Positions 1 through 10,184 of a stretch of 64,000 nucleotides of DNA are shown piece by piece. A program made the translations under genes and the position numbers. The notes under the pieces are model-generated. The model did no database searches and was not told where the DNA came from. It saw only the letters and a list, made by a program, of their open reading frames with translations. Location: contig NZ_JYLI01000010.1 of assembly GCF_001439785.1 (NCBI RefSeq), positions 161,750 through 225,749 of the forward strand. Reading direction: 5' to 3'. This DNA is from Pseudomonas poae. Its GTDB lineage: Bacteria; Pseudomonadota; Gammaproteobacteria; Pseudomonadales; Pseudomonadaceae. Each line of letters begins with the position of its first letter. The first letter of the stretch is position 1.

Positions 1-242
1 CCTTCGGTATCGGCCAATAGTTCGCGCGCCGCTTCCGCACGGCCCGTCTCGAGTTGCGCAGCGTTGAGTACGCCTTCCTGCTGCTGCACCTGCAGCTCGG
101 CGACGCGCTCCTGATACAGCGCCACGTTAAGTGCGGTGCGATCCTCTTCACGCTGGACGCGCCTTGCACGCAACACGGGGATCAACAGAAAACTCAGGGC
201 GGTCAGCAGCAGCAAGCCGGCGGCGAGCCAGAAATCAATCAT
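1..242 (-). CDS. ccmI: CcmI, cytochrome c maturation protein (5' part)
   Basis: Only the first 80 codons are inside the window; the gene runs off the left edge. CcmI is the inner-membrane subunit that presents apocytochrome c to the CcmF/CcmH haem ligation complex. The visible part has an N-terminal membrane helix (about residues 3-23), then a basic stretch and a charged helical segment typical of the CcmI loop. The ATG at 242 overlaps the end of ccmH (stop at 235-237), which fits translational coupling at the tail of the ccm operon. Identity rests on position plus this topology. Confidence 0.85.
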   Translation of the reverse strand, partial: MIDFWLAAGLLLLTALSFLLIPVLRARRVQREEDRTALNVALYQERVAELQVQQQEGVLNAAQLETGRAEAARELLADTE

Positions 243-708
243 CGGTCTTGGCTTCCAGCAAGTGGTCGAGGCGTTTGCGCTCTTCAGGGGACAGCGCGTC
301 GGATCCATCGGTGGGCGCAGCGCGCCGACGGCGCACGATCACCGCCATGACGACCAACCCGGTCAGCAACAGCCCGGCAGGCCCGAACCAGAGCAGCGCG
401 GTTTTAGCATTGAGGGCCGGTTTGTAGCGCACGAAATCACCGTAGCGGTCGACCATGAAGTCGATGATCTGCTGGTCGTCCTTGCCCTCCCCCAGCAGGC
501 GGAAGATCTCCTTGCGCAGGTCGGCGGCGATGGGCGCGTTGGAGTCGGCGATGTCCTGGTTCTGGCACTTGGGGCAGCGCAGTTCCTGGGTCAATTCGCG
601 AAACCGCGCGCGCTCGGCGTCGCTGGCGAACACGTAGGTGTCGATGGCGGCGTGGGCCACACTGGCCAATCCCAGGGCCAGTACGGCAGCGGCAAGCAGA
701 CGCTTCAT
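235..708 (-). CDS. ccmH: CcmH, thiol-reducing subunit of cytochrome c haem lyase
   Basis: 157 aa, the usual length for the short CcmH/CycL form. It has a signal peptide (about residues 1-20, ending in AHA), the redox motif RCPKCQNQ with Cys45 and Cys48, and a C-terminal membrane anchor (about 104-126) followed by a charged tail. In the family the two cysteines reduce the disulfide of the apocytochrome CXXCH motif before haem attachment. It lies between ccmG and ccmI with 4-8 bp overlaps on both sides. Confidence 0.95.
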   Translation of the reverse strand: MKRLLAAAVLALGLASVAHAAIDTYVFASDAERARFRELTQELRCPKCQNQDIADSNAPIAADLRKEIFRLLGEGKDDQQIIDFMVDRYGDFVRYKPALNAKTALLWFGPAGLLLTGLVVMAVIVRRRRAAPTDGSDALSPEERKRLDHLLEAKTDD

Positions 709-1241
709 GGCCTGGCCTCATCGATCAGCGCCTGGTACCTGGCGGCCAGTTGCTCGCGCCAGACCGCTTCGTCAATCACGCCGACATACTTGTCGCGGAT
801 CACGCCTTTGGCATCGATGAAGAAGGTTTCCGGAGCGCCGTACACGCCAAGGTTCAGCCCGAGGTTGCCGTCGTCATCGCGAATATTCAGCTGATAAGGG
901 TTGTGAAACTCGGCCAGCCATTTCAGCGCGGCGGCGTTGTCGTCCTTGTAGTCGATGCCGTAGATCACCACGCCCTGCTCGGCCAGCTTGTTCAGCACCG
1001 GGTGCTCGACGCGGCAGGAGATGCACCAGGTGCCCCACACGTTGACCAGCGCCGGCTTGCCCAGCAGGTCGGCGCGGGTCAGGGTTTTATCGCCCTGGAC
1101 GCTTGGCAATGAGAACTCGGGAAACGGCTTGCCGATCATGGCCGACGGCAGCTCGGCGGGGTTCAGATACAACCCGCGATAGAGAAACACCACCACCAGC
1201 AGAAACAGCGCCAATGGCACCAGCATCAACCCACGCCTCAT
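705..1241 (-). CDS. ccmG: CcmG/DsbE, thiol:disulfide oxidoreductase for cytochrome c maturation
   Basis: 178 aa membrane-anchored periplasmic thioredoxin-like protein. The N-terminal anchor spans about residues 5-21; the active site is GTWCISC with Cys73 and Cys76; the cis-proline loop YGAPETF, diagnostic of DsbE/CcmG, follows further on. It passes electrons from CcdA/DsbD to apocytochrome or CcmH. The gene starts with ATG overlapping the ccmF stop and its own end overlaps ccmH, so it is part of the tightly coupled operon. Confidence 0.95.
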   Translation of the reverse strand: MRRGLMLVPLALFLLVVVFLYRGLYLNPAELPSAMIGKPFPEFSLPSVQGDKTLTRADLLGKPALVNVWGTWCISCRVEHPVLNKLAEQGVVIYGIDYKDDNAAALKWLAEFHNPYQLNIRDDDGNLGLNLGVYGAPETFFIDAKGVIRDKYVGVIDEAVWREQLAARYQALIDEARP

Positions 1242-3226
1242 ACCGCAGCTCCTTGCAGGCCGAGGGCTTCGCGCACCCGGCTTTTCACTTTGACGCGATA
1301 GCGCCGGTCCAGCGCAGCCAGCAAACCACCTGCGCCGGTGAGCAGCCCGCCGAACCAGATCCAGCGCACGAACGGTTTGACGTGCACGCGCACCGCCCAG
1401 GCGCCCTCGCCCAGCGGTTCGCCCAGGGCGACATACAGGTCACGGGTAAACCCGGCGTCGATGCCCGCTTCGGTCATCATTGAACTCTGCACCGTGTACA
1501 AACGTTTTTCCGGGTGCAACACGGCTACTTCCTCGCCGTTGCGGATGACGCGCACGGTGCCTCTGTCGGAGGTGAAGTTCGGCCCTTCGAAGTGCCTGGC
1601 GCCTTCGAAAACAAAGTGGTAACCGGCCAGGTCCATGGACTCGCCTGGCGCCAGGCGCAGGTCGCGCTCGGCGCTGTTCTGGCTGGACAACACCACGCCC
1701 AGCGCACACACCGCAATGCCCAGGTGCGCAATCTGCATGCCCCAGTAGCTGCGGGTCAGGCCGGGCAGGCCTTTGATCAAGCCTTTGTGGCGCGTCTTGT
1801 CGACGATGTCGCGCATACCGGCGAGCAATACCCAGCCGGCCAGCAGGAAGGTGGCGAGCACCGCCCAGTTGAAGTCGCCATAGGCAATGCCTGCGATCAC
1901 CGCCAGGACCACGCTGCCCAGCAGCACCGGCATCAGCATGCCGGCGAGCCATTTCAGCGGGGTGTCTTTCCAGCGCACCAGCATGCCAACCGCCATCACC
2001 GCCATCAACAGGCCCATCAACGGAACGAACATCGCGTTGAAATACGGCGGGCCCACTGACAGCTTGGCGCCGCTCAGGGCATCCAGCACCAGCGGATACA
2101 GCGTGCCGAGCAGGATCATCGAGGCGGCCACCACCAGCACCAGGTTATTGCCCAGCAGCAGGGTTTCCCGCGACCACAGGTTGAAGCCCACCTGGCTCTT
2201 GACCACCGGTGCGCGCAAGGCGAACAGGGTCAGCGAGCCGCCGACCACGAACAGCAGGAAGATCAGGATGAACACGCCCCGTGCAGGGTCGGACGCGAAC
2301 GCGTGCACCGACGTCAGCACGCCCGAACGCACAAGAAACGTGCCGAGCAGGCTGAGGGAAAACGCGGCAATCGCCAGCAACACCGTCCAGCTTTTGAACA
2401 CGCCGCGTTTTTCCGTGACCGCCAGCGAGTGAATCAGCGCAGTGCCCACCAGCCAGGGCATGAACGAGGCGTTTTCCACTGGGTCCCAGAACCACCAGCC
2501 CCCCCAGCCGAGCTCGTAGTAGGCCCACCACGAACCCAGAGTGATGCCAATGCCAAGGAAGGCCCAGGCGACGATGGTCCACGGCCGCGACCAGCGTGCC
2601 CAGGCCGCGTCGAGTCGCCCGCCGAGCAATGCAGCGATGGCAAAAGCGAAGGCCACGGAAAAACCGACATAGCCCATATAGAGCATCGGCGGGTGCACGA
2701 TCAGGCCGATGTCCTGCAGCAATGGGTTGAGGTCGCGCCCGTCCACCGGAATCTGCGGCAGGATGCGGGTGAACGGGTTGGAGGTTATGATCAGGAACAG
2801 CAGAAAACCGATGCTGATCATGCCCATCACCGCCAGCACGCGGGCCAGCATCACCTGCGGCAATTGGCGCGAGAACACTGACACGGCGAACGTCCAGCCG
2901 CCGAGGATCAAGGCCCACAGCAACAGCGAACCTTCGTGGGCACCCCACACGGCGCTGAACTTGTAGTACCAGGGCAAGGCGCTGTTGGAGTTATTGGCGA
3001 CATAGGCGACGGAAAAATCGTCGGTCATGAAGGCGTAGGTCAGGCAACCGAACGCGAACAGCAGGAAGGCAAACTGGCCCCAGGCGGCCGGCTGGGCCAG
3101 GCTCATCCATAGCCGGTCGCCGCGCCAGGCGCCGAGCAACGGCAGCACGGCCTGCACGACGGCGAAGCACAGGGCGAGGATCATCGCCAACTGGCCAAGC
3201 TCCGGAATAAACAGTGCGGACGTCAT
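1238..3226 (-). CDS. ccmF: CcmF, haem lyase integral membrane subunit
   Basis: 662 aa polytopic inner-membrane protein with about 14-15 hydrophobic segments. The tryptophan-rich haem-handling (WWD) motif WGGWWFWDP is at about residues 241-249, with conserved histidines in flanking segments such as VHPPMLY (about 177-183). With CcmH and CcmI it transfers haem from holo-CcmE to apocytochrome c at the periplasmic face. The ATG at 3226 overlaps the ccmE stop by 4 bp. Length and motif order match canonical CcmF with no sign of truncation. Confidence 0.97.
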   Translation of the reverse strand: MTSALFIPELGQLAMILALCFAVVQAVLPLLGAWRGDRLWMSLAQPAAWGQFAFLLFAFGCLTYAFMTDDFSVAYVANNSNSALPWYYKFSAVWGAHEGSLLLWALILGGWTFAVSVFSRQLPQVMLARVLAVMGMISIGFLLFLIITSNPFTRILPQIPVDGRDLNPLLQDIGLIVHPPMLYMGYVGFSVAFAFAIAALLGGRLDAAWARWSRPWTIVAWAFLGIGITLGSWWAYYELGWGGWWFWDPVENASFMPWLVGTALIHSLAVTEKRGVFKSWTVLLAIAAFSLSLLGTFLVRSGVLTSVHAFASDPARGVFILIFLLFVVGGSLTLFALRAPVVKSQVGFNLWSRETLLLGNNLVLVVAASMILLGTLYPLVLDALSGAKLSVGPPYFNAMFVPLMGLLMAVMAVGMLVRWKDTPLKWLAGMLMPVLLGSVVLAVIAGIAYGDFNWAVLATFLLAGWVLLAGMRDIVDKTRHKGLIKGLPGLTRSYWGMQIAHLGIAVCALGVVLSSQNSAERDLRLAPGESMDLAGYHFVFEGARHFEGPNFTSDRGTVRVIRNGEEVAVLHPEKRLYTVQSSMMTEAGIDAGFTRDLYVALGEPLGEGAWAVRVHVKPFVRWIWFGGLLTGAGGLLAALDRRYRVKVKSRVREALGLQGAAV

Positions 3227-3684
3227 GGCTTGGCCTCCCTGGCCGGGGTTGGCGCGGATTGGCCGCTGTCTTTAAGGGCTTTGGTCACCTCGGGCGGCAT
3301 GTATTTCTCGTCGTGCTTGGCGAGCACTTCATCGGCCACCACCACGCCGTTGGCGTTGAGCTTGCCCAAGGCGACGATGCCCTGGCCTTCGCGGAACAGG
3401 TCCGGGAGGATGCCGCGATAGCTGATGGTCACGGCCTTGTTGAAATCGGTGACCACGAAGGTCACGTCCAGCGAGTCGCCGGAGCGTTTCAGCGAGCCCT
3501 TTTCCACCATGCCGCCGGCGCGGATCCGTGTGTCGACCGGCGCTTCGCCGCTGGCGATCTGGGTCGGCGTGTAAAAGAGGTTGATGTTCTGCTGCAGCGC
3601 ACTCAAGGCCAGGCCCACGGCAATGCCGACGCCGGCCATGATGGCGAGGATGATCAACAGGCGCTTTCTACGCAGCGGATTCAC
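3223..3684 (-). CDS. ccmE: CcmE, periplasmic haem chaperone
   Basis: 153 aa from a GTG start at 3684, chosen because the product then begins [10 protein letters not shown] as is usual for CcmE; the same frame stays open upstream, but that would run into ccmD. A membrane anchor covers about residues 8-28, followed by an OB-fold beta-barrel. The haem-binding motif AKHDEKYMP gives His124 as the covalent haem ligand and Tyr128 as the nearby axial residue. The start forms a GTGA overlap with the ccmD stop. Confidence 0.95.
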   Translation of the reverse strand: MNPLRRKRLLIILAIMAGVGIAVGLALSALQQNINLFYTPTQIASGEAPVDTRIRAGGMVEKGSLKRSGDSLDVTFVVTDFNKAVTISYRGILPDLFREGQGIVALGKLNANGVVVADEVLAKHDEKYMPPEVTKALKDSGQSAPTPAREAKP

Positions 3685-3857
3685 TTTTCGGTCTCCCGGC
3701 GCACACGACGCGCCTCTTGTTGCAGGTAACGCTTGCGGGCCAGGATCGGCGCGGCGACGTTGAGGGCCAGCACCGCCAGGCAGATGCCGTAGGCCGTCCA
3801 CACATAAAGGCCGTGGTGGCCCATCGCGAGGAAATCACTGAACGACGCAAAACTCAC
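3681..3857 (-). CDS. ccmD: CcmD, small haem exporter accessory protein
   Basis: A short gene of 58 codons with a GTG start at 3857. The translation begins [16 protein letters not shown] and continues with a single membrane helix ([17 protein letters not shown]) and a basic Arg/Lys/Glu-rich tail ending RRVRRETEK. This matches CcmD, which releases holo-CcmE from the CcmABCD complex. The start overlaps the ccmC stop (3854-3856) and the stop overlaps the ccmE start. Small size plus the GTG start make it easy to miss in automated calling. Confidence 0.9.
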   Translation of the reverse strand: MSFASFSDFLAMGHHGLYVWTAYGICLAVLALNVAAPILARKRYLQQEARRVRRETEK

Positions 3858-4609
3858 GGACGTACTCCCAGGCAGCGCTGTACTTCAGCCTTGACCCAAC
3901 TGGCGCGGGCATCACGCTTGAGCACCTCGAGGCGCATGCGCAGCAGCAGCACGGCGCCGAAGAAGCAGTAGAAGCCCAGCACCATCAGCAGCAGTGGCGC
4001 CCACATTTCCACCGGCATGGCCGGTTTTTCGGTGAGGGTGAACGTAGCGCCCTGATGCAGGGTGTTCCACCACTCGACCGAGTATTTGATGATCGGGATG
4101 TTGATCACGCCGACGATCGCCAGCACCGCGCAGGCCTTGGCCGCGCTGTCACGGTTGCTGATCGCGTTGCCCAGGGCAATCAGGCCGAAATACAGGAACA
4201 GCAGAATCAGCATCGAAGTCAGGCGCGCATCCCACACCCACCACGAACCCCAGGTGGGTTTGCCCCAGATCGCGCCCGTCACCAGCGCCACGGCGGTCAT
4301 CCACGCACCGATGGGCGCGGCGCATTGCAGGGCCACGTCGGCCAGTTTCATCTTCCACACCAGGCCGACGATGCCGCACACCGCCAGCATCACGTAGCAG
4401 GATTGCGCCAGCATGGCGGCGGGCACGTGGATGTAGATGATGCGAAAACTGTTGCCTTGCTGATAGTCCGGCGGCGCGAACGCCAGGCCCCAGACCAGAC
4501 CGATGCCGATCAGCAGCAGTGCGGCGATGCTCAACCCCGGCAGCAGCTTGCCGCTGATGCCGTAAAACCATTTGGGCGAGCCGAGCTTGTGAAACCAGGT
4601 CCAGTTCAT
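3854..4609 (-). CDS. ccmC: CcmC, haem transporter/handling subunit
   Basis: 251 aa, six hydrophobic segments. The WWD-type motif [11 protein letters not shown] lies at about residues 120-130, and a conserved histidine is in IYIHVP (His61). CcmC binds haem at the periplasmic face and loads it onto CcmE. It sits between ccmB (70 bp gap, the only sizeable gap in the operon) and ccmD (overlap). Length matches the family. Confidence 0.96.
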   Translation of the reverse strand: MNWTWFHKLGSPKWFYGISGKLLPGLSIAALLLIGIGLVWGLAFAPPDYQQGNSFRIIYIHVPAAMLAQSCYVMLAVCGIVGLVWKMKLADVALQCAAPIGAWMTAVALVTGAIWGKPTWGSWWVWDARLTSMLILLFLYFGLIALGNAISNRDSAAKACAVLAIVGVINIPIIKYSVEWWNTLHQGATFTLTEKPAMPVEMWAPLLLMVLGFYCFFGAVLLLRMRLEVLKRDARASWVKAEVQRCLGVRP

Positions 4610-4679
4610 TGCTGTTTCTCACGGTTGCGTCTCGCCGTGGCAGGACGCTTAGGGTCTTTACTGGCCGAGCCAGACCTCA

Positions 4680-5348
4680 TTATTCGCCGACACTGATTTT
4701 CAGGCCGGCGGCTATGGCAAAGGGTGTCAGGGTTACCGCCAGGGCGGTCAGGCTGCCCAGCCACAACAGGTAACCGCTTGCAGGCAGGCCCATGAGCGCG
4801 GCCTGCAACGCGCCGCTGCCGAGGATCAACACCGGGATGTACAACGGCAGGATCAACAGGGCCAGCAGCAGGCCGCCGCGCTTCAAACCAACGGTCAACG
4901 CGGCGCCCACCGCCCCCAGCAGGCTGAGCACCGGCGTACCGAGCAACAACGACAGTAACAATACCGGCAGACACTCAACGGGCAAGCCCAGCATCATCGC
5001 CAGCAGCGGCGCGAGCAACACCAGTGCCAGGCCGGAAAACACCCAGTGTGCCAGCACTTTGGCCAATACCAGAAGCGGCAACGGGTGCGGCGAAAGGACC
5101 CACTGTTCCAGGGAGCCGTCTTCGAAATCACTGCGAAACAGCCCGTCCAGCGAGAGCAGCACAGATAACAGCGCGGCCACCCACACCAGGCCTGGGGACA
5201 AGCGTTGCAACAGCCCAGTTTCGGGACCGACGGCCAACGGGAACAGCGCGATGACGATGGCAAAGAATACCAGGGGGTTGGCCAACTCGGCCGGGCGGCG
5301 GCACAACAGCCGCGCTTCGCGGGCGACCAACAGGGCGAACACACTCAT
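4680..5348 (-). CDS. ccmB: CcmB, ABC transporter permease for cytochrome c maturation
   Basis: 222 aa with six predicted membrane helices, and the family motif [12 protein letters not shown] after the second helix. Start ATG at 5348 is chosen because it gives the typical [15 protein letters not shown] beginning and overlaps the ccmA stop by 4 bp; the frame is open further upstream, inside ccmA. It forms the membrane part of the CcmAB ATPase, which drives release of holo-CcmE rather than moving haem itself. Confidence 0.95.
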   Translation of the reverse strand: MSVFALLVAREARLLCRRPAELANPLVFFAIVIALFPLAVGPETGLLQRLSPGLVWVAALLSVLLSLDGLFRSDFEDGSLEQWVLSPHPLPLLVLAKVLAHWVFSGLALVLLAPLLAMMLGLPVECLPVLLLSLLLGTPVLSLLGAVGAALTVGLKRGGLLLALLILPLYIPVLILGSGALQAALMGLPASGYLLWLGSLTALAVTLTPFAIAAGLKISVGE

Positions 5349-5980
5349 GCCGGCCACCGGTTCAGGTTCAGTTCGCGGTAACCGGCGGGCGTGCGCGCGA
5401 GGGTGTGGTGAGTGGTGAGCACCACGCTGCCGCCCTCTTCGCAGTGCCTGGCCAGGTGCGTTTCGAGTTGGGCGACGCCTTGCGAGTCCAGGGCGGTAAA
5501 CGGCTCGTCGAGGATCCACAACAGCGGGCCGGGCAGATACAGGCGCGCCAGGGCCACACGGCGTTGCTGGCCGGCGGACAGGGTGTGGCAGGGCACGTCC
5601 TCAAAGCCCTTGAGGCCGACAGCGGCCAGGGCCCGCCAGATCGCGTCGCGACTGGCCGGGCGATGCAGCGCACAGAGCCAACTGAGGTTTTCTTCAGCGC
5701 TGAGCACGTCCTTGATTCCGGCGGCATGGCCGATCCAGATCAGGTTGCGTGCAAGCTCGCTGCGTTGCTCGTCCAGGGGCTTGCCATTGAGCCGCACAAC
5801 GCCTGCGGTCGGCTGCATCAAGCCGGCCAACAGGCGCAGCAGACTGGTCTTGCCGCTGCCGTTGGGGCCGCTGACCTGCACCATGTCGCCCGCCGCGATC
5901 CGCAATTCGAGGTGTTCGAACAGCAAGCGCAGGTCGCGTTCACAGGCAAGCGCTATGGCTTCAAGAAGAGGGCTGGTCAA
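5345..5980 (-). CDS. ccmA: CcmA, ATPase of the CcmAB complex
   Basis: 211 aa ABC ATPase with Walker A GPNGSGKT (38-45), signature LSAGQQRR and Walker B/D-loop LDEPFTALD. The start used is TTG at 5980; no closer ATG gives a full N-terminal strand. This is the first gene of a nine-gene minus-strand operon, ccmABCDEFGHI (System I cytochrome c maturation). Almost all junctions overlap by 4-8 bp, indicating one polycistronic message. Its promoter must lie in the 200-bp divergent region 5981-6179 shared with the fliK-like gene. Confidence 0.95.
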   Translation of the reverse strand: MTSPLLEAIALACERDLRLLFEHLELRIAAGDMVQVSGPNGSGKTSLLRLLAGLMQPTAGVVRLNGKPLDEQRSELARNLIWIGHAAGIKDVLSAEENLSWLCALHRPASRDAIWRALAAVGLKGFEDVPCHTLSAGQQRRVALARLYLPGPLLWILDEPFTALDSQGVAQLETHLARHCEEGGSVVLTTHHTLARTPAGYRELNLNRWPA

Positions 5981-6179
5981 AAGATCGCGGGCCTTTACGG
6001 TTCAAGTCGGCGGTGCGGCGGCCGTTATAGAGAGCAGCACAATAACGGCTTTGGCGACTGATTTAGAGAGCTGGATCAAATGGTTGTGAGGTTTTTAGCG
6101 CTCTCTTTGCGCACGGGCGGCATTATACATGCGATGCCCTACGCTAAAGAGGGCAATTTCCCCAGAGATGGCGCGCACG

Positions 6180-7757
6180 ATGACCGGTGAAATCAACCTT
6201 CCCACGCTTGCTCCCGCCCCGGCGGCAGGGCCCAGTGCTGCGCCCGCGGTAGGTCAGTTGCTGAAACTGCTGGAGCCACAGGTCGGGCTGATCGACGCGG
6301 GAAAAACGGCGAATGCCGAAGTCATCGCGCTCAAACAAGGCGGTGAGGCGTTTCAGTTGCTGCTCAAGCTGACGCTCGACGGCGGCCGCCAGACGCTGGT
6401 GCAGGTCAGCAGCCCGCAACCGTTGCCGTTGGGCAGTAACGTCGCGGTCAGCCAGACGCAGGCGGGCAACCTGACCTTGAGTTTGCAGCAGGCCATGAGC
6501 GCCAACGTCGCCGCCCTGACCAGCCTGGACACCGACCAGTTGCCAGTGGGCACGCTGTTGCAGGCCAAGGTGCTGACCACCCAGGTGCTGCCCCAGGGCA
6601 CCACGCAACCGGCGGTCTATCGCTCGCTGGTCACGGTGCTCAATAATGCGCTGGCCGGCGCCACCCTGACGGTGGAGAGCCCGCAGCCTTTGCGGGTGGG
6701 CAGCTTGCTCAGCGCTGTGGTGCAGAATGCGCAAACCCTCAATTTTGTACCGCTGAGCGGGCTCAAGGATCAACTGGCCGTCACCCAGCAGCTCGCGACC
6801 CAGCAAAGTCGCCAGGGCTCGCTGGATGCGGTGTTCACTGCCCTGCAGAACCTGCCCCGGGGCGACAGCACCTCAGCCGACCTGCGCGCGGCGGCCGATC
6901 GCCTATTGGCGGCGTTGCCGGACCTGGCCCAGGTGAGCAATCCCAAGGTGCTGGCGCAGGTGATCCAGAACAGTGGCGCGTTTCTTGAAGCCAAATTACT
7001 GGTCGGGCAAAACCCGCAGATTCCGCCACTGGATATGAAAGGCGCGTTGCTGCGCCTGGTCGCCGATCTGCTGCCTGCCCTGCCTGCCTCCACCAACCTG
7101 CACGCCATTCTTGCCGCCAACACGCTGGCCCAGGCCATGCCGAACTTCGTGCGTAGCCCGCTGGGCACGCTGGGTCAGGTCGGTGCGCGTCAAGCGCCCG
7201 CAGGCTTCCCGCTGCCCGAGCGGCTGATGGCGAAACTGGAAGGCGAAGGCGACCTGGAAAACCTGCTGCGCCTGGCGGCCGGAGCGATTTCCCGGCTACA
7301 GAGCCACCAACTGTCGAGCCTGGAGCAAACCGGTCTCACCGCCGATGGTCGTCTGCAAACCACCTGGCAAATGGAAATCCCCATGCGCAACCTGCAGGAC
7401 ATCGTGCCGTTGCAGGTGAAGTTCCAGCGCGAGGAACCTTCGCCGGACAAGGATGAGCCCGAACGCAAAACCAATAAGGACCCCAAGCAGATGCTCTGGC
7501 GCGTCGAGTTGGCGTTTGACATGGAGCCGCTGGGGCCGTTGCAGGTCCAGGCGCAGTTGAGCCAGGGCAAACTGTCCAGCCAGTTGTGGGCAACACGCCC
7601 GTTTACGGCCAGCCTGATCGAAAGCCATCTGGGCACGTTGCGCGAACGCCTGGTGACGTCCGGCATCAATGTCGGCGACCTCGATTGCCATTTGGGTACA
7701 CCGCCACGGGGCCCCAAAACCGGACTGGAACAACGTTGGGTGGATGAAACCGCATGA
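6180..7757 (+). CDS. FliK-like hook-length control family protein
   Basis: 525 aa from the ATG at 6180; ATGs at 6168 and 6129 are in the same frame and cannot be excluded. The first 350 residues are rich in Ala, Gln, Leu and Pro and of low complexity, as in FliK rulers. The C-terminal part (about 420-510) carries the FliK C-terminal domain, with WRVELAFDMEPLGPLQV as the clearest block, followed by a short polar tail. In true flagellar systems this domain contacts FlhB to switch export specificity. The gene is not beside flagellar genes but overlaps, by ATGA, a stand-alone FlhB C-terminal homologue, so the pair may form a separate module. Confidence 0.8.
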   Translation: MTGEINLPTLAPAPAAGPSAAPAVGQLLKLLEPQVGLIDAGKTANAEVIALKQGGEAFQLLLKLTLDGGRQTLVQVSSPQPLPLGSNVAVSQTQAGNLTLSLQQAMSANVAALTSLDTDQLPVGTLLQAKVLTTQVLPQGTTQPAVYRSLVTVLNNALAGATLTVESPQPLRVGSLLSAVVQNAQTLNFVPLSGLKDQLAVTQQLATQQSRQGSLDAVFTALQNLPRGDSTSADLRAAADRLLAALPDLAQVSNPKVLAQVIQNSGAFLEAKLLVGQNPQIPPLDMKGALLRLVADLLPALPASTNLHAILAANTLAQAMPNFVRSPLGTLGQVGARQAPAGFPLPERLMAKLEGEGDLENLLRLAAGAISRLQSHQLSSLEQTGLTADGRLQTTWQMEIPMRNLQDIVPLQVKFQREEPSPDKDEPERKTNKDPKQMLWRVELAFDMEPLGPLQVQAQLSQGKLSSQLWATRPFTASLIESHLGTLRERLVTSGINVGDLDCHLGTPPRGPKTGLEQRWVDETA

Positions 7758-8083
7758 ATGACGCTCACTCACCCCGCCAGGCGATTGCCCTCAAGTACGA
7801 CGGCCAGCAGGCGCCGACCCTCACGGCCAAGGGCGACGACGCCCTGGCTGAAGCCATTCTCAAGCTGGCCCGGGAAAACGAGGTGCCCATTTATGAGAAT
7901 GCCGAGTTGGTGAAGCTGCTGGCGCGCATGGAACTGGGCGACAGCATTCCCGAAGAGTTGTACCGCACCATCGCGGAGATCATCGCGTTTGCGTGGACGC
8001 TGAAAGGTAAGTTCCCGGTGGGCTATGACCCGGATGCCGGGCCGGTGGAGCGCGACATTACCGAGCGTGGCGACGATTACTGA
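7754..8083 (+). CDS. Stand-alone FlhB C-terminal-domain protein (EscU/YscU/FlhB family)
   Basis: 109 aa with no membrane helices. It matches only the cytoplasmic C-terminal part of FlhB: AIALKYDGQQAP near the start, then AKGDDALAEAI, ENEVPIYENAELVKLL and IPEELYRTIAEIIAF. The autocleavage motif NPTH that precedes this region in full FlhB is absent, so the protein resembles the product left after FlhB self-cleavage. Its start overlaps the fliK-like stop (ATGA). In family terms it would be an export-gate docking partner for FliK-type proteins; the role here is inferred. Confidence 0.85.
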   Translation: MNDAHSPRQAIALKYDGQQAPTLTAKGDDALAEAILKLARENEVPIYENAELVKLLARMELGDSIPEELYRTIAEIIAFAWTLKGKFPVGYDPDAGPVERDITERGDDY

Positions 8084-8125
8084 ACCCACCCAGGATTCAA
8101 TGGCCTCTGTGGCGAACGGGTTCAT

Positions 8126-8259
8126 TGTGGCGAGCGGGCTTGCCCCGCGTTGGGGTGCGAAGCGCCCCCATTAAAGAGTACGCGTTGTACCTGACCCTGC
8201 TCAGCGCATGGTTTTGGGGCTGCTGCGCAGCCCAACGCGGGGCAAGCCCGCTCGCCACA
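8126..8259. repeat. REPIN-type inverted repeat pair
   Basis: Two arms of about 44 nt face each other: 8126-8169 begins TGTGGCGAGCGGGCTTGCCC and 8216-8259 ends with its reverse complement. They enclose about 46 nt of less ordered sequence. This is the typical paired REP (REPIN) of fluorescent pseudomonads. It sits in the convergent gap between the FlhB-like gene and moeA. A related but diverged copy is at 36400-36532. Confidence 0.85.
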
Positions 8260-8358
8260 GAGATTTGGTCGCCTGAAATTTTCAGGCTTTAAAATCAACA
8301 GGTTATTTTTTGTTTGATACAAGAGAGGGCTTACCCTCGCCCGCAGTGGGATCGGTGG

Positions 8359-9585
8359 TCAGTTCAAGACTTCGCTCAAGGGGATGAAGCTGACCCGGTC
8401 ACCCATCGCCAGTGTGGTGCCCTCCAGCACTTCCACAAACCCCTCGGCCCACGCCGCACTGCGCAGCACGCCGGAGCTCTGGTTGCGGTAGATGATCGCC
8501 CGGCCCTGTTCGATGCGCCCGCGCAGGTATTCGCGGCGATTGCCCGGCTTTGGCCAGACGAATCCCGCCGGTACGTCAAAACGCAGCGGCTCGACGTCGG
8601 GCACGCCCTGGCGGCGCAACAGGTAAGGCCGAGCGAGCAACGCAAAGGTCACCAGGGTAGACGCCGGATTGCCGGGCAGGCCGATCACCGGCACGCCACG
8701 AAAATGTCCGAACGTCAGCGGCTTGCCGGGTTTGATCGCGAGCTTCCACAGGGCCAGTTCGCCCTCTTCACGCAGCGCGATGCCGAGGAAGTCCGCTTCG
8801 CCCACGGAGACCCCGCCGGTGGAGAGGATGAGGTCGACGCTGCCAAGGCCCGCCAGGCGTTCGCGGGTCTGTTCCAGATCGTCCGGCAGGATGCCGGTGT
8901 CGATCACTTCGCAGCCCATGCGCGTCAGCCAACTGCACAATACGCGGCGGTTGCTGTTGTAGATCTGGCCAGGGCCGAGGGGCAGCCCGGGTTCGATCAA
9001 CTCATCGCCGGTCGACAGCACGGCCACGCGCACGCGGCGCACCACGTCCAGGCGATCACGCCCAAGCGAGGCAGCCAGCCCAAGTTCTATCGGGCTCAGG
9101 CGCGTGCCGGCGGCCAGCACCTGCTCACCGACAGTGGTTTCCTGGCCCTGGGGCCGGATGTTCTGCTGCACTTGCAACGGCTCGCTGAAGCTCACGCGTT
9201 CATCGAGGTGAACAACCGCGTTCTCCTGCATTTCGACGCAGTCGGCGCCCTCGGGCACCGGCGCCCCCGTGAAGATCCGTGCACAGGTGCCTGCCGCCAG
9301 CGGCGCCGGCGCCTGACCGGCGAAGATGCGCTGGCTCACCGCCAATGGCTCGCCGTTCCAGTCACTCAGGCGCAGCGCATAGCCGTCCATGGCGCTGTTG
9401 GGCCAGGGTGGCAGGTCGAGGGTGGACACCAAGTCCTGCGCCAGCACGCGGCCATCGCAGTCAGCCAGCGCCAGCACTTCGCGCTCGGTGATGCGCGCTG
9501 CGTCAGCCATCTCCAGCAAGCGTTGCAGGGCGTCTTCCACCGGCATCAGCGCACCAGTCTTGCCAGGCTTACCCACGTGATTCAC
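8359..9585 (-). CDS. moeA: MoeA, molybdopterin molybdenumtransferase
   Basis: 408 aa, canonical MoeA length. Landmarks are PPWPNSAMDGYAL near the N-terminus, FTGAPVPEGAD, the MogA/MoaB-like fold with LSTGDELIEPG and LSTGGVSVGEADF, and KPGKPLTFG plus GLPGNPASTLVTF. It inserts molybdate into adenylylated molybdopterin. A GTG at 9585 is used, overlapping moaB by 17 bp; an in-frame ATG at 9546 is a possible alternative. It is downstream of moaB on the same strand, so the two are probably co-transcribed. Confidence 0.95.
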   Translation of the reverse strand: MNHVGKPGKTGALMPVEDALQRLLEMADAARITEREVLALADCDGRVLAQDLVSTLDLPPWPNSAMDGYALRLSDWNGEPLAVSQRIFAGQAPAPLAAGTCARIFTGAPVPEGADCVEMQENAVVHLDERVSFSEPLQVQQNIRPQGQETTVGEQVLAAGTRLSPIELGLAASLGRDRLDVVRRVRVAVLSTGDELIEPGLPLGPGQIYNSNRRVLCSWLTRMGCEVIDTGILPDDLEQTRERLAGLGSVDLILSTGGVSVGEADFLGIALREEGELALWKLAIKPGKPLTFGHFRGVPVIGLPGNPASTLVTFALLARPYLLRRQGVPDVEPLRFDVPAGFVWPKPGNRREYLRGRIEQGRAIIYRNQSSGVLRSAAWAEGFVEVLEGTTLAMGDRVSFIPLSEVLN

Positions 9586-10108
9586 AGGGTTCGGCCTGCT
9601 TCAAATGGGGCACGAAGTTGCAGGGGCGATGGCGGTTATCCAGTTGCTCGGCGAGGATGCCATCCCAGCCGGTGCGCACGGCATTGGTGGAGCCCGGCAG
9701 GCAGCACACCAGAGTGCCATTGGCCAGACCGGCCAGGGCGCGGGACTGCACGGTGGAGGTGCCGATATCGACCACGGAAATCTGGCGGAACAGTTCGCCA
9801 AAGCCATCGACCTGCTTGTCGAGCAGGCAGCTTACGGCTTCGGGCGTGCTGTCGCGGCCAGTGAAGCCAGTGCCGCCGGTGATCAACACGACTTGCACGA
9901 CGTCTTCGGCGATCCAGTGGGCCACCTGAGCGCGAATTTTATAGAGGTCGTCCTTGAGCAATACGCGTTCGGCCAGACGATGGCCGGCAGCGGTTAAACG
10001 GTCGACGAAGACCTGGCCCGAAGTGTCGGTGTCCAGGGTGCGAGTGTCACTGACGGTCAGTACGGCAATATTGAGGGGTACGAAAGGCGCATCAGCCTTG
10101 GCTTTCAT
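9569..10108 (-). CDS. moaB: MoaB, molybdopterin adenylyltransferase-type protein
   Basis: 179 aa MoaB/MogA family protein. Motifs include [15 protein letters not shown], the substrate loop [16 protein letters not shown], and [13 protein letters not shown] near the end. It activates molybdopterin by adenylylation before MoeA-dependent metal insertion. The start ATG at 10108 is 76 bp from the divergent mobA start, so the two transcription units share a short control region. Confidence 0.93.
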   Translation of the reverse strand: MKAKADAPFVPLNIAVLTVSDTRTLDTDTSGQVFVDRLTAAGHRLAERVLLKDDLYKIRAQVAHWIAEDVVQVVLITGGTGFTGRDSTPEAVSCLLDKQVDGFGELFRQISVVDIGTSTVQSRALAGLANGTLVCCLPGSTNAVRTGWDGILAEQLDNRHRPCNFVPHLKQAEPCESRG

Positions 10109-10184
10109 GGCTCGGTCCGGTTGTCGAGGGAACAGCCCGGTGTTATATCACAGGCCCCTGTTTAGCTGCCGCTGCGGAGCCGCC

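Noticed and set aside
3681..3857. Possible absence of ccmD from the ccm operon
   Set aside because: A short GTG-started frame in the gap encodes a clear CcmD with one membrane helix and a basic tail.
8314..9864. Long plus-strand open frame opposite moeA
   Set aside because: It is the antisense of moeA, whose family motifs and codon pattern are clear; the plus-strand product has no recognisable domain.
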